Shown: positions 62,971 to 64,000 of the stretch, piece after piece | How positions within the stretch are numbered: the first letter of the stretch is position 1 | Layout of the letters: every line of letters starts with the position of its first letter | NCBI RefSeq assembly: GCF_001050035.1 | Contig: NZ_CVTA01000017.1 | Location: forward strand, 5,520-69,519 | Direction: 5' to 3' | Length of the DNA: 64,000 nucleotides | DNA from: Mycolicibacterium komanii | GTDB lineage: Bacteria; Actinomycetota; Actinomycetes; Mycobacteriales; Mycobacteriaceae | Program-made: the position numbers and the translations under genes | Notes under the pieces: generated by a model | Seen by the model: the letters and a program-made list of their open reading frames with translations, nothing else | What the model was told of the DNA's origin: nothing | The model's database searches: none

Positions 62971-63180
62971 GTGTCTTCACCCTGCCACGGCCATGCGCAA
63001 CTCGGGCGGGATAGCGAACAAATGCCTCGGCAAAGACGTTCAGAGTTCGCTTACAGGAGTTTCAGCGGCACAGCACATTTCGATTCGATGCGATTGAGCC
63101 GTAGGCCCACGCCCCGGGGAGTCGGCGCGGCGCTGTGCTGTTACCGTCACCCCGGTAAGTGGACGTCCGAAAGGGTGTGA

Positions 63181-64000
63181 GTGGACGCCGTACTGGGCTT
63201 GTCGGTGACCCCATCTGCCGTCGGCCTTGTCCTCGTCGAAGGACAGGGCGCCGATGGCTCCACAGTCGACCGCGACGCCATCGTCATCCCTCCCACCCGC
63301 CGGACCTCTCCGCGGCACACGTCCGACGAAGCCGCAGCGGCGGTATTGCGGGCCGAAGCAGTGGCCGCCAGCCGCGGACACCGGTTGCACACCATCGGTG
63401 TGACGTGGAGCGACGACGCCGAAACCGAAGCGGCACTGCTGCTGAGGTCCTTGCGCGAATGCGGATTCGACAACGTCGCGGCGGTTCAGCTGCCCGAGGC
63501 GTCAGAGGCGCTGGCGTGGGGTGTCGCCGATCTGATCGGCAACGAGGTCACCGCGGTGTGCGTCATCGAGTACGACGCCGTCATAGCGCTGGTCGTGCAC
63601 ACGGGGGAAGGCGCGGTGCAAACCGCGGTCAACCATTCGATCGACAGCGAAGAATCGTTGATCCGCTGGCTGAACACCGTGTTCGCCACGGCCGAGTGGC
63701 GGCCCCAGGCGTTGGTACTGGTCGGCTCGGGTGCCGACCTGGACGCCATCATGCCCCGGCTGGAAACCGTGCTGTCGGTGCCGGTGTTCGCACCCGCCGA
63801 AGCGGAGCTGGCTCTGGCCCGCGGCGCCGCGCTCGCCTCGGCCGACACCGGCCAACCGGCGACGGCCGCCGATCGGCAACCCAGGCCGGACACACAGCGT
63901 CAACGGCAGCCCGCCCAGGCCGGCCCGCTGGCGATGCTGGCAGCGGGAACCGTCACATTCGTCGTATCGGTTTCGGCGGCCGTCAGCATGCAGCTGGCGC
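63181..64000 (+). CDS. Mycobacterial membrane protein with N-terminal DUF7159-like domain, truncated by window edge
   Basis: Open from GTG 63181 to the last base (273 codons shown, no stop). The first 220 residues (VLGLSVTPSAVGLVLVEGQGADGSTVD... AVCVIEYDAVIALVVHTGEG... ALVLVGSGADLDAIMPRLE) look like an actin-like/ASKHA-type fold known in mycobacterial proteins of unknown function; a Gln/Pro-rich linker then leads to a membrane segment (MLAAGTVTFVVSVSAAVSMQL) at the edge. AAAGGG lies upstream of the start. The remainder is outside the window. Confidence 0.7.
   Translation, partial: MDAVLGLSVTPSAVGLVLVEGQGADGSTVDRDAIVIPPTRRTSPRHTSDEAAAAVLRAEAVAASRGHRLHTIGVTWSDDAETEAALLLRSLRECGFDNVAAVQLPEASEALAWGVADLIGNEVTAVCVIEYDAVIALVVHTGEGAVQTAVNHSIDSEESLIRWLNTVFATAEWRPQALVLVGSGADLDAIMPRLETVLSVPVFAPAEAELALARGAALASADTGQPATAADRQPRPDTQRQRQPAQAGPLAMLAAGTVTFVVSVSAAVSMQLA

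Overview
The window looks like about 64 kb of chromosome from a fast-growing or environmental mycobacterium (Mycolicibacterium type). The evidence is very high GC content with many GTG starts, an antigen 85 mycolyltransferase, a mycolic-acid cyclopropane-synthase-like methyltransferase, a CYP124-type P450, F420-type luciferase-like oxidoreductases, a 13E12-family HNH protein, and many TANNNT -10 elements placed 6-9 bases before a start codon, as in leaderless mycobacterial mRNAs. A full-length Lon protease argues against the M. tuberculosis complex, which lacks Lon. From memory, the order lldD2, DUF1810, an EthD-like gene, a PPOX gene, bfrA, MFS and glnA3 parallels the Rv1872c-Rv1878 neighbourhood, with extra blocks inserted.

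Layout. 1-6.3 kb: a phosphoketolase cut by the left edge, then a coupled operon of LLM oxidoreductase, double-domain class III CoA-transferase and thiolase-like protein, ending in a 23-bp tandem repeat. 6.3-12.4 kb, minus strand: lipoprotein, DUF72, HhH-type DNA protein, TfoX-like, lon, fbpC-like. 12.5-20.3 kb: lldD2-like, DUF1810, then a five-gene minus-strand run (TetR, ABC-2-like permease, TPR protein, deaminase, GH13) with an operator upstream, and a thioesterase with a KstR-like box. 20.2-24.5 kb: a FUSC-type membrane protein and a thiocyanate-hydrolase/nitrile-hydratase operon whose beta and alpha parts are fused. 24.5-32.7 kb: EthD, PPOX and enoyl-CoA hydratase genes; an iron block (Bfd, an unknown protein, IdeR-like box, bacterioferritin); an MFS pump with a C-terminal winged helix; a carboxymuconolactone-decarboxylase protein with a KstR-like box; glnA3. 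32.6-43.2 kb: NTF2-like protein, amidohydrolase, dienelactone-hydrolase lipoprotein, a signal-less MetQ-like protein with a receiver-less winged-helix regulator, and divergently an amino-acid permease fused in frame to a glutamine-synthetase-like enzyme, followed by an SfnB-like flavoprotein. 43.2-57.9 kb: TetR/FAD monooxygenase pair, CYP124, NTF2-like protein, GT39-like protein and hydrolase from a 24-bp bidirectional promoter, second LLM enzyme, MarR-GNAT fusion, cyclopropane-synthase-like enzyme, MFS with a C-terminal helical extension, hydrolase/TetR pair. 57.9-64 kb: GNAT, DCC protein, 13E12 HNH protein, threonine dehydratase, peptide symporter and a truncated membrane protein.

The most interesting signals are the permease-ligase fusion with its MetQ-like/winged-helix divergent partners, the fused thiocyanate-hydrolase-like operon with a possible coupled small ORF, and the lon promoter region, which carries a SigH/SigE-like promoter, an HspR-type HAIR element and a mutually exclusive hairpin pair upstream. 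No rRNA, tRNA, CRISPR array, insertion sequence or prophage was recognised by eye.
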